Origin: Flammeovirgaceae bacterium UBA2338
GTDB taxonomy: Bacteria > Bacteroidota > Bacteroidia > Cytophagales > Cyclobacteriaceae
Length of the DNA stretch: 25,029 nt
Assembly (NCBI GenBank): GCA_002344795.1
Contig: DDUM01000099.1
Span: forward strand, 1-25,029
Direction of reading: 5' to 3'
Of this stretch, positions 24,958-25,029 are shown piece by piece. Positions within the stretch are counted from its first letter, which is position 1. Each line of letters starts with the position of its first letter. Below the pieces are notes generated by a model. The model was not told the origin of the DNA. It saw only the letters and a program-made list of their open reading frames with translations, and made no database searches. Position numbers and translations under genes: made by a program.

Positions 24958-25026
24958 GTCTTTCTGAGGGGAGGTACGACCGCCTGCCTGACGTTTGCCG
25001 AAGTCATGGCAGGCAGGAAGAATCTC
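24958..25026. repeat. CTGAG...GAAGAATCTC repeat interrupted by a CCTGCCTG/CAGGCAGG inverted repeat
   Basis: GTCTTTCTGAG at 24958-24968 and GAAGAATCTC at 25017-25026 resemble the two halves of the arm seen at 9507-9533. Between them lies a palindromic insert with perfect 8-bp arms, CCTGCCTG at 24983-24990 and CAGGCAGG at 25010-25017. It lies 27 bases after the last gene of the operon and may end transcription. The element may continue past the window. Confidence 0.5.
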
Positions 25027-25029
25027 AAC

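Overview
The window looks like a chromosomal segment of a Bacteroidota bacterium, most likely of the order Cytophagales. The evidence is the gene families: a PorE-like TPR/propeller/OmpA protein, DUF2911, secreted M14 and S9 peptidases, an Asp-box propeller protein and a bifunctional alpha/beta-hydrolase/OsmC protein. Base composition is moderate, starts are almost all ATG with poor Shine-Dalgarno sites, and intergenic regions carry short imperfect inverted repeats of a kind common in this phylum. I place the phylum by family recognition; genus cannot be assigned from the sequence alone. There are no rRNA, tRNA, CRISPR array, insertion sequence or phage genes that I can see.

Layout. 1-265: edge region with an imperfect direct repeat of 86-base period. 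266-2581: acyl-CoA oxidase-like flavoprotein with a TerB-like N-terminal domain. 2584-2943: an orphan DUF433 antitoxin-type gene bracketed by repeat arms. 3075-6100: a stop/start-overlapping pair, a GCS2-type carboxylate-amine ligase with a C-terminal CBS pair and an aspartoacylase/succinylglutamate desuccinylase-family metallohydrolase. 6175-9288: large secreted Asp-box beta-propeller protein. 9289-9607: no gene, three imperfect inverted-repeat units. 9608-9871 (minus): SemiSWEET sugar transporter. 9872-10322: no intact gene, but a decayed C-terminal fragment of an NADPH-dependent FMN reductase. 10323-12935: secreted M14-family protein with an altered zinc motif, ending in a perfect 12-bp hairpin. 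13068-16350 (minus): polyphosphate kinase followed by an alpha/beta-hydrolase-OsmC fusion. 16529-18565: PorE-like envelope protein. 18611-19063: SRPBCC protein. 19064-22442 (minus): tight three-gene operon of S9 peptidase, DUF4440-like lipoprotein and methyltransferase. 22572-24930: four-gene operon of DUF2911 protein, membrane-anchored amidohydrolase, CDGSH iron-sulfur protein and an unrecognised 138-residue protein. The right edge (24958-25026) holds a nested repeat.

How the genes fit together. Much of the content is envelope and periplasmic work: secreted peptidases, a propeller protein, an OmpA-type protein and anchored hydrolases. The rest is metabolism and stress response (fatty acyl-CoA oxidation, polyphosphate, OsmC, sugar transport). 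Nothing here is plainly a new defence or mobile system. The most interesting candidates are the ligase/deacylase overlapping pair with its CBS sensor, the operon pairing a CDGSH protein with an uncharacterised cysteine-containing protein, the M14 protein with His replaced by Asp in its HxxE motif, and the DUF433 gene sitting inside repeat arms without its usual toxin partner.
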